From Prionace glauca (Eukaryota > Chordata > Chondrichthyes > Carcharhiniformes > Carcharhinidae): a stretch of DNA of 64,000 nt. Made by a program: the position numbers and the translations under genes. This document shows positions 13,281-24,934 of this stretch, in pieces. Every line of letters begins with the position of its first letter. Position 1 is the first letter of the stretch. The DNA lies in contig CM075760.1 of assembly GCA_037974335.1 (NCBI GenBank), positions 41,730,103 through 41,794,102 of the forward strand, written 5' to 3'. Below the pieces are notes generated by a model, which ran no database searches, was not told the DNA's origin, and was given only the letters and a program-made list of their open reading frames with translations.

Positions 13281-14800
13281 GTAAGTGACTCTAACAACTG
13301 AGGTTGTGTAAATCTGTGTGTGAGCCGCTTTCTGATTTTAAACTTTGACTGGAAATATTCCATGTTTATCTCATTGTCACTGATGGACAGGCACAGGGCA
13401 AATAATATAATTTACTTAAATCAAATGACTTGAAATATCTTTGTGGTTTTAATCCTTTTCCATCCACTGACAAAACGCTGCATGTAATTTATAGTCTCAG
13501 TGATTAATGAAGTTATTGTGTTTAGTGGAATCTTGTGTATTGTCAGATTTGTCTCTAGTGACCAGAGACCGTTTGGTGGGAGTGAGAATAGAATTAACCT
13601 TTGACTGTGGATCAATAACCAGAGTGGAATATCAGGCACAAGTTAACAAGCATTGCATGATCTATTTGTCAATGTAGAATTGCACTCATGTGTTTTTACT
13701 ACACCAGAGTGGAATATCTGATTTAAGTATTGATCTATTCTTGGCACTATCTATCTGTGTAGAATTGTATTTTGTTTGGCAAAAAAAAATACTGGAATAA
13801 AATAAGTTGGTTCAACTTCAATTAGATATACATTTATTGGAGCAGTGAGATATCCATTCCATGGACCTGTTCCAGTCTTTAATCTTTGGAATAGCTTGGA
13901 AATAGGAAGAGATTGATTTGTTTTAATGATGTTTGGTGGTCAGTGCGCGATGTGAAATGTCTGCATAGCCAAGTTGTGTATTGAAAAGAAACAGATGTCA
14001 GCTAGTTCCTGATAATTGAACTACCCAATAACAAAGGTGCATTTTTCTGTGATTTGTATTTCAAAAATGTTGCGATTTGTTCACATTTCTATTAGATTAC
14101 AAATGAACTCCATTCTTCCATGTTGTTATGCGTCTGTCTAAACGGTGTTGTTGTTTCAAGCACTTTGTCAATCTGACCACCTGAACCCCTACGCTCCAAG
14201 AAAGTATTCAGACACTTGATTTCTATAGAGTGATTGGTATATTGTTCTGATCGGACTGCAGAACCTGACACTCAGCTGTGGTGACATTAATTTCTAATTA
14301 GGATAACCAATTTGCAAGTCTATAATTTATTGTTAATGTGTTATTGTGTTTAGTTGCATTCTTCCACTCTGGTCATTCTCATTTTCAGTTTTGGAAGTTT
14401 AGTAAATTTTGAAATTGTTATTTTGATTTCCGATTCCATATTGTTAATGTAAATGGTGAAGGACAGTGATCCCAGCGCTATCCTTGTGGAAGACCATTTC
14501 CCACAATCCAACAATCAAGGAAAATCCTTTTATCTCTGGCTCCCTGTGTTTGTAATCAGTTTCTATCCATTCTGCTGCTTGTCCTCTAGCTCCACAAGCT
14601 CTGAGATTACTCAAGTCTGTTAAATCTTAATTTATTGAAGACATTTAAAAGCTTAATCTGTCGGACATATTTATCTCCTCAATCATTCCTGATAATTGCT
14701 AAATGACTCATTGGCTCTGTCAAGAATGTTTATTTCGGAATATGCACTGACTGTTCTTTATAATAGTCTGTGTTACATGATTATTTTTTACTTTTTTGCA
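13281..14800 (+). other. Receptor intron, first part; nothing else seen
   Basis: AT-rich sequence between the donor at 13281 and the first LINE tail. No coding frame, RNA gene or clear dispersed repeat can be supported here. Confidence 0.5.
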
Positions 14801-14804
14801 CTGC

Positions 14805-15240
14805 AGGACCTCAGTGTTTCTGCAATGAAGAGAGGCTGATTAAACTGGGGTTGATTTCCACAGAAAGGTGAACGCGGAGATTTGAAGGAATTGAGGTGTA
14901 CAAAATGTCACTGTTAATGTAAGACTTACTTGTGGCTAATAAAGACACATTTAAAACTTTTTATAGCTTGCAGTTCACGGGTAAACCTTTTAAGACTCAA
15001 CTGAGGTGAAAACTCTTCATTCACAGGGTGGTGAACGTGTGGGACTCGCCACCACAGAATGCAGTTAAGGCAAACGTGCGTCATTTCAACAAGAAATAAG
15101 GTATAGCTCGAGAGGCTAAAAGGATTAAAGGATAAGAAGGAAAGGGAGGGGGGAATGAAGATATAAATTCGATGATCAGCCACGATAAAATGAGTGGCGG
15201 AGCAGGCTCCTACTCATGCTGCTACTTTCTATGTTTTATG
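14805..15240 (+). repeat. LINE 3' end
   Basis: The sequence runs from 'aatgaagagaggctgattaaac' through 'cattcacagggtggtgaacgtg' to 'gatgatcagccacgataaaatgagtggcggagcaggctc' and 'tttctatgttttatg', the standard 3' end of a CR1/L2-like LINE as seen elsewhere in this window. It lies inside the long intron of the receptor gene. Frame is lost. Confidence 0.8.
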
Positions 15241-17420
15241 ACTGGGGAGCGGGAGCTAAGCTGATACAACACAGCAGAGGACCCCCAAACCACGACCTAT
15301 ATCTCTCCTAGCGACCCTTTCTCTTCTAATTTCTCCCTGCTCCTCTGGCTTCGCTCCTCCCTTTCTCTTTCTCTCTCTCTCTCTCGCTCTCTTTCCGTTG
15401 CTTTCTTACACCCCTCATGTTTTCTATCTCTCTCCCTCACTGTAACATAACCGAACGAGAACGTTGGGTGAGAGAGTTGGAAAACTGCCCATTGCACCAT
15501 AAATGAAATGAATTAATTTGGCTGTTGCAGGTTTATTTAACCATTGGTCTCATCCAATTAAACGTATAACCTGTTCGGCATGAAGAGAATGGAAAAGACA
15601 TCCTGAGATCCCTGTGATTCGGCCTTGAATTGAGGCCAGACACAGAGGATGCATTAAAGTTTGGAGACAAAGGTTTAATTCCCGCCCTATTGAAACAGAA
15701 TGTACTTTCCAGCCTTAAACATTCCACACACGGCTGGAATGGGTGACAGGGAAAGAGCGCCACTGCTACCCATCCCCTGTGCCTTCTGATATATACCACA
15801 TATATACCACAGAAATAAAACGACAACGCACATTGTGATTTTGTTTTACATTAATACAAAATACAACATTGAACAATGTTGAATATTGAACCCAATCCAA
15901 AACTACCTTCCCTACACAAAAAATAAACATTTCAAATCCCACCACCCTGACTAAAAATGCACACAGGACAAAAGGATTGGGAACAAGTCTTTACCAAGGT
16001 TAGGGGTTTGATTTTTATCCCCTCCTCCCTACCATGATCTTTATCGTCACTAAGCTAATTTGTCATTAAAGTTGTTTGGATAGCATTTGCAGTTCTGTAT
16101 ATGCTGCAGGTCATTGATGCACAGCAGGATCCCATGGGCAGCAATATTTCCACACCGCCCAACCGAGTGTGCATGAGGCTAAAACATCAACTGGGAAGAA
16201 GATGCCCATTTCCTCAAGATAAATTTCAAAACAGGCTGTCTCAGGATTGGAGTGTTTGAACATTACACTTTCTGGAGAGATGTGACAGGGGACATCAGCA
16301 GTTATTGTACACAGGAAACCTCTACCCCAAATCTTGTGCCACTTTCCCTCCATCACAATTCCACAATGCGTAGCTGTTTTCCCCCGTTTAACCTGATCCC
16401 CTCTTTTCTCTCTCACTCTCATTCTGTAACATTAGCCTTTCTTCACCCATTCTCTCTCCACTCTCTCACTTCCTCTCTCACACATGCTACAAAAACGGAG
16501 ATACAGAGAAACAGATAGCGAGTCATTGCCATGAGACAGAAGTTGATGCCGGTTTAACAAGCCAAGTTAAATTCTCCCAAGAGGAAAACCTTACTTTGCA
16601 ATCTGTGAAAGATATGAGGGGAAGTGTGAACTTATACTTTCATTGACATTTAGTGGTTAACTAACTGAAATATCTGACACTCAGTTTAAGTGAACAATTA
16701 GCAACTAATTTATTTAACCAACAAGGAGCTTTAGTTAAAAAACTAACATCGATTACAATAAGATTCTACTGGAATGTTGTTCAAATAAATACAAGGTCAA
16801 TTAATTGACAACAGACAAAATAGAATTGAGTCCATCTCAAAATATACACAATTAGGTTTTGTGGCTTTGGAAAAGTAAAATGGTGTTCGTTTTTCCTTCT
16901 GCTGCCTGAAAAGTTATTTCTGATTTGGTACACTTTGATAGATAGATTGAGATATTCGAAGCTGGAGAGGGCTGGTCTTTCCCTCTCTAGGCTTTGAGAG
17001 GTGGCAGCCTTTCAGTCGAACTGCAGACAGGCTGTTGATCATTTGTTTTTATAACTGTGATAACCTATGAATTTTCTTACACCTGGATTCATCTGATCTG
17101 GTCATCAACCACAAATTAAAATTTGATAGTTCCTGGTAACTGAGTGTCTCCTTTAACCTGATAGGCTGAACTCAAAATTCAAAAGCCTGTCAAACCTGTT
17201 ACCATGGTGATGCTGACGCTTGGTCTTTGCTACAAATGTTGCAGTCTGTGTACCCTGTCTGCATTTTCATTTTAAACATCCAAACATTGTCACAAGTACA
17301 GCTTGAAAAGGACAGAAAACCAGCTTTCAAAGGGATCACACCTCACAAACTCAGCTTTACAACAGCAGGCATAGAACAAGAACATCGACAATCACTGTAT
17401 TCAAATGGAATCCTGTGCAT
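15241..17420. other. No gene seen; short CT repeat and AT-rich sequence
   Basis: This part of the receptor intron holds a CT repeat at about 15357-15388 and a TC-rich patch at about 16400-16480. The rest, including open frames of 80-100 codons on both strands, shows no domain, no codon bias and no splice context. A part from about 16600 to 17215 could belong to an old dispersed repeat but I cannot name it. Confidence 0.5.
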
Positions 17421-17424
17421 TTTC

Positions 17425-18360
17425 TTTAACCCTCACATAAGAACATAAGAACATAAGAAATAGGAGCAGGAGTAGGCCATCTGGCCCTTCGAGCCTGCCC
17501 CGCCATTCAATAAGATCATGGCTGACCTGTCGTGGCTCAGTTCCACATTCCGGCCCTCTCCCCATAACCCTTAATCCCCTCTCTTATCAAAAACCCATCA
17601 ACCCGCTTCTTAAAAATATTTAGCGAGGCAGCCTCCACCACTTCAACGGGTAGAGAATTCCAGAGATTCACCACCCTTTGAGTGAAGAAGTTCCTCCTCA
17701 ACTCCGTTCTAAAACGCCCCCGCTTTATCTTGAGGCTGTGCCCCCTAGTCCTACTGTCTTTTTTGAGCGGGAAGAGTCTCTCCACCTCTATCCTATCCAT
17801 CCCATTCATCATCTTATACGTCTCAATGAGATCTCCCCTCATTCTTCTAAACTCCAACGAGTACAAGCCTCGTTCATTCAGCCTCTCCTCATAGCTCAAC
17901 CCCCTCAACTCCGGTATCAGCCTAGTAAACCTCCTCTGCACTCCCTCCAAGGCCAAAATATCTTTGCGCAGGTGCGGCGCCCAAAACTACACACAGTACT
18001 CCAGCTGCGGCCTCACCAATGCCCTATACAGCTGCAGCAAGACCTCCCTACTTTTATATTCAATCTCCTTCGCTATGAAGGCCAGCATCCCATTCGCCTT
18101 TCTGACCACCTGCTGCACCTGCAAGCTGGGTTTTTGCGACTCATGCACAAGGACCCCGAGGTCCCTCTGCACCGTCGCCTGCTGCAGTTTTTCGCCACGT
18201 AAGTAATAGTCCTTCCTACCATTCTTCCTTCCAAAGTAGACCACCTCACACTTGCCAACATTAAATTCAATTTGCCATTTCCTGGCCCTTTTGCCCAGCC
18301 GATCTAGATCCTTCTGCAGACTCTCCACACCCTCCACACATGTATCACTCAGATTCAGAC
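17425..18360 (-). repeat. CR1-like LINE 3' end, minus strand
   Basis: Read on the minus strand this gives the RT C-terminal part: KCEVVYFGRK, then QRDLGVLVHESQK, VVRKANGMLAFIAKEIEYKS, YRALVRPQLEYCV, then ALEGVQRRFTRLIPELRG and FFTQRVVNLWNSLPVEVVEA. It ends in 'ttcttatgttcttatgttcttatg' tail units. The frame changes once, near 17955-17990. The copy is relatively well preserved compared with its neighbours, so it is probably a younger insertion. Confidence 0.92.
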
Positions 18361-18714
18361 ATGTTTTTTATTCCACAATTATACCCCTTCAAGTTAAAGA
18401 ACTTTTACTCCAGACCACCAAAAATTATTTCCATAGATGAGATTAATTTTTAATTTGACTTCACTGCTAGTCTTTTGGAAATTTCCGATATAACGTGTCC
18501 ACAGGAAGATTCAAAGCGCAGTTCCTGTTTCAAAATTCAGTGCAGACTTTATAATATTTTCTATGTTTGTGTGTGTGTCTTGTTTTAATGTAAAAAAACG
18601 GGGCTGGAGTATTGGCCGCTCAGTCAGGTCCCAGAGACAGCAATATGATATTGGCAGAATGCCCCCTCAATCCATTTGGAGAAATGTTCATGAACTCCCT
18701 CTGTCCCATTTATT

Positions 18715-19120
18715 CAATAGAATAGAATAGAACATTAAAGCGCAGAACAGGCCCTTCGGCGCACGATGTTGCGCCGACCAGTTACAAAACAATGACCCAC
18801 TAGCCTAAACCAATCCCTTTTCGTCCATAAACCTATCCACAGATCTCTTAAACGCCCCCAAACTAGGTGCATTTACAACTGCAGCTGGCAGGGCATTCCA
18901 GTCCCTCACCACCCTCTGGGTAAAGAACCTATCCCTGACATTAGTCCTATAACTACCCCCCCCTTAATTTAAAGTCGTGCCCCGTCGTGCTAGCTTTCTC
19001 CATCCTAGGAAAAAGGCTATCACTATCTACCCTGTCTAAACCTCTTATCATCTTATATGTTTCAATGAGATCCCCTCTTAGCCGCCTTCTTTCCAGCGAA
19101 AACAACCCCAAAGTTTAAGC
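18715..19120 (-). repeat. CR1-like LINE 3' end, minus strand (second family)
   Basis: Read on the minus strand, the end 'cgaagggcctgttctgcgct' and 'atgttctattctattc' matches the 3' end of the plus-strand copy at 50900-51770. The subfamily differs from the copy just to the left. Only the last 400 bp are present. Confidence 0.85.
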
Positions 19121-19529
19121 TTTTTTTTATTTTCAAGGCCTACGAATCTTCTTTGCAGTTAGTTAACTATTTAAAAGAGGATGGCTATTCTTACAAGGCA
19201 GGCAAAGGGCCTAGGACAGTGTGTGCACAGCAAGATCCCACAGCAGCTTCATTGTGAACCTATTCAAATGAGATGCAGACCTACCCTGTCCTCATCCCCA
19301 CATCTGCCATGAACCCCTTCACACTGAACTCATCAAAAAGCTCCACACGCCTACCAGACTGTGTGTGTGCATTGTCCAAAGTCTGGAGAATTCCCTTCTC
19401 TTCCCTTGAAAGACCCAACTGTCTCTTAACACTGAGACAACCTTTGAAAACAAGTTCTGCAGCAAGTTCGCACAGGACGCAGTTAGCAATGTGTCGTCTC
19501 TTTTATATCGTTTAATGGAATGTAATCCT

Positions 19530-20690
19530 GAATAGTGTGAGCTGATACACTTTGGAAGATGTAATTTGACTAGAAAGTATTGAATTAGTGATTGGACTCT
19601 AGCGAGATCTATGGCAGAATGTGACCTTGGCGTATTTGACCTCAGATCTTTGATAGCAGCATTGTATCTGAGTAGGGTGGTGAAAATGACATGTGGAACA
19701 CTTCCCTTTATGAATCGAAGCTTAGTTACAAAAGCAAGGAGTAATGCTGCAGATGGATAGAAGTTCGATAAAGCTCCAGCGAGAGTATTGTGTGCAGTTC
19801 GGGTCGCCACATTATAGAAAGGATGTGTTAACAGTGAAGGGGTTGCAGAGGAGATTCACCAAGATGCTGCTTTGGATGGACGATCTACGTCCCTGAAGGT
19901 GCCGGTGCAGGGGCAGAATGTGATGAGGAAAGCGTATGGTATGTTAGCCTTCATAGGAAGGGGTATAGAATATAAGAGTAGGAGTCTGATGTTGCAGTTG
20001 TATAGAACGTTGGTTAGGCCTCACTTGGAGTACTGCGTCCAGTTCTGGTCGCCGTACTACCGGAAGGATGTAGAGATCCTGGAGAGAGTGCAGAGGAGAT
20101 TTACCAGGATGCTGCCTGGTATGGAAGGGCTGTCTTACGAGGAAAGATTGAACGAACTTGGGCTGTTTTCCCTTGAGAGACGTCGGCTGAGGGGGGATCT
20201 AATAGAGGTTTATAAGATTATGAAGGGGATAGATAGAGTAAATGGTGGTAAGCTTTTTCCGCTATTAGAAATGGATAGAACGAGGGGTCACGGGCTTAGG
20301 GTGAGGGGGGCTAGGTATGAGACAAATATTAGAGGGCAGTTTTTCACGCAAAGGGTAGTGGGGGTGTGGAATGCACTGCCGAGTAAGGTGGTGGAAGCAG
20401 GCACGCTAGGGTTGTTTAAGAGTCACTTGGACAGCCACGTGAGCGGTCTTCATATAGGGAGATATAGCAGGCCTTACTAAACATTGTAGGCTTGGGATTC
20501 CGTTTTTGCCTCAGGGATGTTACAGTCTTTGCCTGTTTAATAATGAATTTTTTGTCTCCACAGGCATTTCAGTCCACCTTGTTGACCAGCAAGGGACATG
20601 CATGCGGCAGGTTGTAGTGGGCTGCTCTTGGATGTTGCTTCGGGAGTTGCCTATTGCTTCATGTCGTTAGTGTGCTTAAACTGGACCATC
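19530..20690 (+). repeat. CR1-like LINE pieces, including a long open C-terminal RT frame
   Basis: A worn piece (about 19530-19870) is followed by a fresh-looking one (about 19872-20480) with 202 open codons: MRKAYGMLAFIGRGIEYKS, YRTLVRPHLEYCVQFWSPYY, RVQRRFTRMLPGMEGLSYEE, FFTQRVVGVWNALPSKVVEA and a stop. The two pieces overlap in content, so this is two insertions rather than one. A roughly 200-bp 3' tail follows ('aatgaattttttgtctccacagg' to 'cttgggatgttgc'-like text) that recurs at 61455-61560 and 63830-64000. Confidence 0.9.
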
Positions 20691-21012
20691 TCAAGGGCAA
20701 CATGACAGCTCAGAGACTATCTCTGTTGCTGTGCGGACACATGGATTTGGGCCTGTGTCTGTGGGAGTTTGCGCGTTCTCCCCGTGGTTGCGTGGGTTTC
20801 CTCCGGATGCTCCGGTTTCCTCCCACATCCCAAAGATGTGATTTTAGGCTGATTGATTTAGGGTAACAAATTGTCCCTATATTGGACCTCCCTGATCCTC
20901 GCACATTAGGCGTAGACTAAAATCATGAATAGGTCACTGAGACAATGGGACGGCGGCGCGGGCTCGTTGGGCCGAAGGGCCTGTTTCCCGTGCTGTGTTG
21001 TTCTTTGTTCTT
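20690..21012 (+). repeat. tRNA-derived SINE
   Basis: It begins near 'gcaacatgacagctcag', continues through 'gggagtttgcgcgttctcc', 'ctccggatgctccggtttcc' and 'aaattgtccctatattgg', and ends 'gggccgaagggcctgtttcc' and 'gctgtgttgttctttgttc'. This is the head-to-tail order seen in the other SINEs of the window. Confidence 0.85.
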
Positions 21013-21440
21013 AGTTATGAGAAGAGGTGGCATCGGCTTGGGTTATTAACATTTTAACAGAGAAGAATGAGGGGGCGAACTGATCTGCTGCGCAAGATTA
21101 TGAGGGACATAGGCATTGAGGATAAGGAGCAGTGGTTCCCCTTACTGGAAGGGCCAGTCACGAAAGAACATAGGTTCACGGTGAGGACAAGGAGGTTGAG
21201 GGATGATGTGATATAATACTTTTTACCCAGATGGTGGTGATGGTCTGGAATTCGCTGCCTGGGAAGGTGGTAGAGGAGGGATACCTCACATCCTTTAACA
21301 AGTGTCTGGATGAGCCACATCATTACATTCAGCGCTATGGGCCAAGTGCTGGCTGATGTGGTTGGGTGTAATTTCAGATATTTCTACTGGTGCGGACTAG
21401 TTTGGCCGAATCGACTCTTTGCACTGTATGATTCTATTAT
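21013..21440 (+). repeat. LINE 3' end
   Basis: Starting with 'gttatgagaagaggtggcat', this copy carries 'gtttttcacccagatggtgg'-like text (here 'actttttacccagatggtgg'), 'gtctggaattcgctgcctgg' and 'tggccgaatcgactctttgc'. It is a CR1/L2-like 3' end with no open frame, abutting the SINE before it. Confidence 0.8.
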
Positions 21441-23290
21441 TCACTCCCTCTCATCCTCGGTTCTCCTCATTCTCTCTCATTCTTTCCTTCCCTCCATTTC
21501 CATCTTCAATCAGACAGAAACATTGAAATGGAGAAAGAAAGAATTCCACAAACAGAATCTTCTAGACCTGAATTAAAATGCCATCCCTGCTGCACCCTGC
21601 CCATCCCCTATCCCCTCTCAGTCTCTAGAAGCTGCTCCACTCCCTACTTCAGTTTTGGAAGGGACTGTTGACTCCTTCATGACAATTTTTCAATCCTCCC
21701 AGGATGTTTGTCCACATGTCAGATGATGTGACAGGGTATGATTGGAGCCGCAGCAAGTGACGAGGCATTAGGGACCCTCACATCCTGTCGCTCTTTCTCA
21801 AATGCTTCCCTTCATCACCACCTCGACTTTGACCTTCCACTTCCCTCGGGTCTTCGTCTGTCTCAGTTATATCCCCTGTTTCTCCTTTCTCCTCATTCCA
21901 CTATCATGTTCATTCATTGTAGAGATGGCTGTTCTTATCTAGGTCCAGTTCTCTCCAACCACAATTGCCAGCTCTTGTCCGTCCCTCCTTCTAACTTCTG
22001 ATTTCTGTCTCTATCGCTGCTTCTTTCCCTCTCTCTCACGTGCACAGTGTTGGAAGGAGCGTTGCAACATTTCTGACCCACGTTGCCAATAACTACAAAT
22101 TATATTGTTGTCAGGGGATAGGAAGAATCATATTATCTGGGGATCAGCAATTCCGGTCTGTCTCTGGAAAATAGTCTCAGTCTGCGCCCCCAGGATTCCT
22201 TATTAAAAACAAAATCACTCGATCGATCAATAAATAAATAAATTGATACATTTATAAATTAGTAACTACTGGAAGGCTCATGTTAAAAGTCTACCAGTGG
22301 AATGATATTGTTCCCGGTTTAAAGAGCGGAAATCATCTCTTTCTACCACTGAGAGGCTGTGTATACAAACTCAGAATTTATATGGCCTTCAGTGGCTGGG
22401 AGTAGGATTATACCAGGCGTGAGGCTGGTGAATGAAATGTATTCCCTCCCCCCCTCCACCAACAACCCCCACCCTCCCCAGTCCTCTATAGATATTGTCC
22501 TGGGATCATGCTTAAACGCCACACAAAGAAGCTGAATACAGATAAAGACGGAGGTTCTGGAGGGAGATGAACAGAAATGGGAAGAGAGTGAGGTAGAGAG
22601 AGCAATGGTGGGGAGAGATAGATATGAGGAGAAATATTAAGAGAGGGACAAGTATTTGAGAGGGATAGAGCGAAATGGGGGAATGCTATAATGGGAGTGA
22701 AGAATGGAAACGCACTGGATGGGAGAGGAATCCACATATAGGGGAATAAAGTTGGTCAGAGAGAAGAAGAGTTTAGCAAGAGATGGGTAGGGGAGCAATG
22801 GAGAAGGCATAGGGAGGGAGAACAGGAAGGGAGGGAAGAGACAAACAGACGATATAATCTGGAAATTAGACGTATAAAAGAATGTGAAATAAATTTGGAG
22901 GAGGTGAGGTAAATAGAATAATCCTGAATTGACATCCAACTCCTCAGCTGTCCAGTCGAGGGAAGTGTTCGCCTCGGGGTGCTGGAAGAGATGTCAGATT
23001 ATATTGCCAATCTCTAGTATAGCTCTGTCCATTTTGAGTCTAATTGGGAAACCCATCCAGTCTAAATTGATCCTGTAAAACAGATCAGATCAGAAATCCA
23101 ATCACTCTGAAATATTTGCAACATTTCAGAATTTGCTGACTGACCCCAACAAAATGGGAGATGTGTAATTCGCAGCTTCCTGATCCCCAGCTCCTGCTTA
23201 GCCAGCAATGTAACATTGGCTACTTTCCAATCTGCAATGTTAATCCCTAACACTACTTTCCAACAACACCGCCACTCCAGGAACTCCTGT
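21441..23290. other. No gene seen; end of the receptor intron
   Basis: Mixed sequence with pyrimidine-rich (about 21440-21510) and purine-rich (about 22540-22850) patches. The frames here are low-complexity by-products. No RNA gene or recognised dispersed repeat. Confidence 0.5.
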
Positions 23291-23392
23291 CTATTGGGTT
23301 GATGCTGAAGTCCTCTCCTTACCGCTGCTTCAAACACAGAGAATATTTATTCACAAATTACCCGGTTCTTATCCTTTTTATTTCCCTGACAA

Positions 23393-24294
23393 TTAATTTA
23401 CTGGGAATTGTGATCCTGAGTCGGGGAAAGTGTGGCCTCTCCACCTGCACCACTTGCTACCTCGTGGCCATGGCAGCCGCAGATCTACTGTTCATCATCA
23501 TTAACCCCATTCTCACCTACATAAATGGGTATTATTTTCCCAGGAATTTCCTGGACATCACCTCCGTGTGTCGTGTTAAACAGGTTCTGCTACCTGCAGC
23601 CACAGACTGTTCTCTCTGGTTCACTGTCACTTTCTCCTTTGATCGGTTTGTGGCCATTTGCTGCCAGAAACTGAAGGCTAAATATTGCACTGTGAAAACT
23701 GCAGCTATGGTTCTAGCAACAACGTGCATCTTGCTCTGTGTGAAGAACATCCCCGTATATTTCACAATTGAACCTCGAATATTAATCAACAATGTTCAGT
23801 GGTTCTGTCAGACAAAGGCAGGCATTTGGATTGATCCTGTTTGGGTTGTATTTTCCTGGGTTGATCAGGTTTTAACCCCATTGCTCCCATTGGCTTTAAT
23901 CCTGTTGGTTAATGCTCTGACAGTCAGACACATTTTAGTGACCAGCCGAGTCCGGAAGGGATTGAGGGCTCAGAGTAAGGGAGAGAATCTCAGAGACCCC
24001 GAGATGGAGAGCAGAAAGAAGTCAATGATTTTACTCTTCAGCATTTCCGGAGTTTTCATTCTCCTCTGGTCGGTGTCTGTTATATATTTTATCTATTCGA
24101 CAGTGAAAGGATTAATTTACATCACTCTTCCTGAATATATATTTCAACAAGTCGGATGGCTGTTGCAGAATTTAAATTGCTGCACAAACACATTTATTTA
24201 CACAGTGACTCAATCCAAATTCAGGGAGCAGATCAGAATCACAGTGAAATATCCGATTACATCAATTATTCAATTAATGAAGAAACACAACTGA
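23393..24294 (+). CDS. GPR139-like G-protein-coupled receptor, coding exon 2
   Basis: This exon encodes about 300 residues of a rhodopsin-class receptor. Visible landmarks: NLLGIVILSRGKCGLS (end of TM1 and first loop), LVAMAAADLLFII (TM2 with the conserved Asp), a Cys at the start of TM3, SFDRFVAIC (the DRY-box variant DRF), WFCQ in the second extracellular loop, an intracellular loop 3 rich in Arg/Lys with RKKSMILLFSISG leading into TM6, and NTFIYTVTQSKFREQI (NPxxY variant NTxxY, then helix 8). The family match is to GPR139/GPR142-like orphan receptors of aromatic amino acids and peptides, abundant in sharks. The frame also runs upstream to an ATG at 23299, but that part is intron: the family exon starts at 'TTAATTTACTGG', where G plus TT restores Val after exon 1. 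The two bases before it are AA rather than the required AG, so normal splicing from exon 1 looks impaired. The reading frame itself is intact to its stop. Confidence 0.85.
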
Positions 24295-24315
24295 CTGACA
24301 GTCAAGAGGGGAAAG

Positions 24316-24615
24316 CATCATTAACTGACAGCCTCAGATAATCAGATACCAGGATCATCACAAACTTACCACCACAGCCAATCAGAGACTGGATTGCTAA
24401 CTGACAGCCTCAGCCACTCAGAGACGGGATTGTTGAATGACTGCCTCAACCATTCCGAGACTGGATTGCTTACTGACCGCCTCAACCAGTCAGAGACTTG
24501 ATTCCTAATTCGCTGCATCAGCCAAACAGGGACATTCCAATCCATTGTTCCCAGATTCTGATCCATTACTGGGAGATTCCAACCCACTATTCCCAGGTTC
24601 TGATCTCCCCCTCTC
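24316..24615. repeat. 36-bp minisatellite just after the receptor gene
   Basis: Units of the form 'actgacagcctcagccactc' plus 'agagacgggattgttga' repeat about every 36 bp, four to six times with 10-25% differences, between about 24316 and 24530. A second, looser repeat ('attccaatccattgttccca' / 'attccaacccactattccca') follows to about 24610. Because 36 is a multiple of three, the minus strand shows a 12-residue repeat in an open frame, which I take as a by-product. Confidence 0.8.
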
Positions 24616-24934
24616 TCTCCACAGCCGCTGATCTCTGTTAGTGTCAAAGTTGTCTCAGTGAAACAACAAATTGAACGGTATCCTTTATGAATAGAAGAGA
24701 CAAAACCCTCCAGACACACTAATCGGATCCATGGAGACTCACATCAATTCCAGTCAAGAAAAAAAGTTTCATTTAACCCCAATCCAACACTTTCTACAGC
24801 TAAAGTAGAACATTTGCAGCCCAGATGGGGTGCTGAGGGTCAGGGAGGTATGGAAAGTTGGTAATAATGAAGGGTCAGAGCGTAAATCCTTCAAATTAGT
24901 TCCAAACACCAGAGCTCTCTCTGCTAGCATTCAT

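Noticed and set aside
23299-23392. Upstream extension of the receptor frame to an ATG at 23299
   Set aside because: The family splits inside TM1 and exon 1 exists at 13214; the extension lacks TM1 likeness and is intron read in frame.
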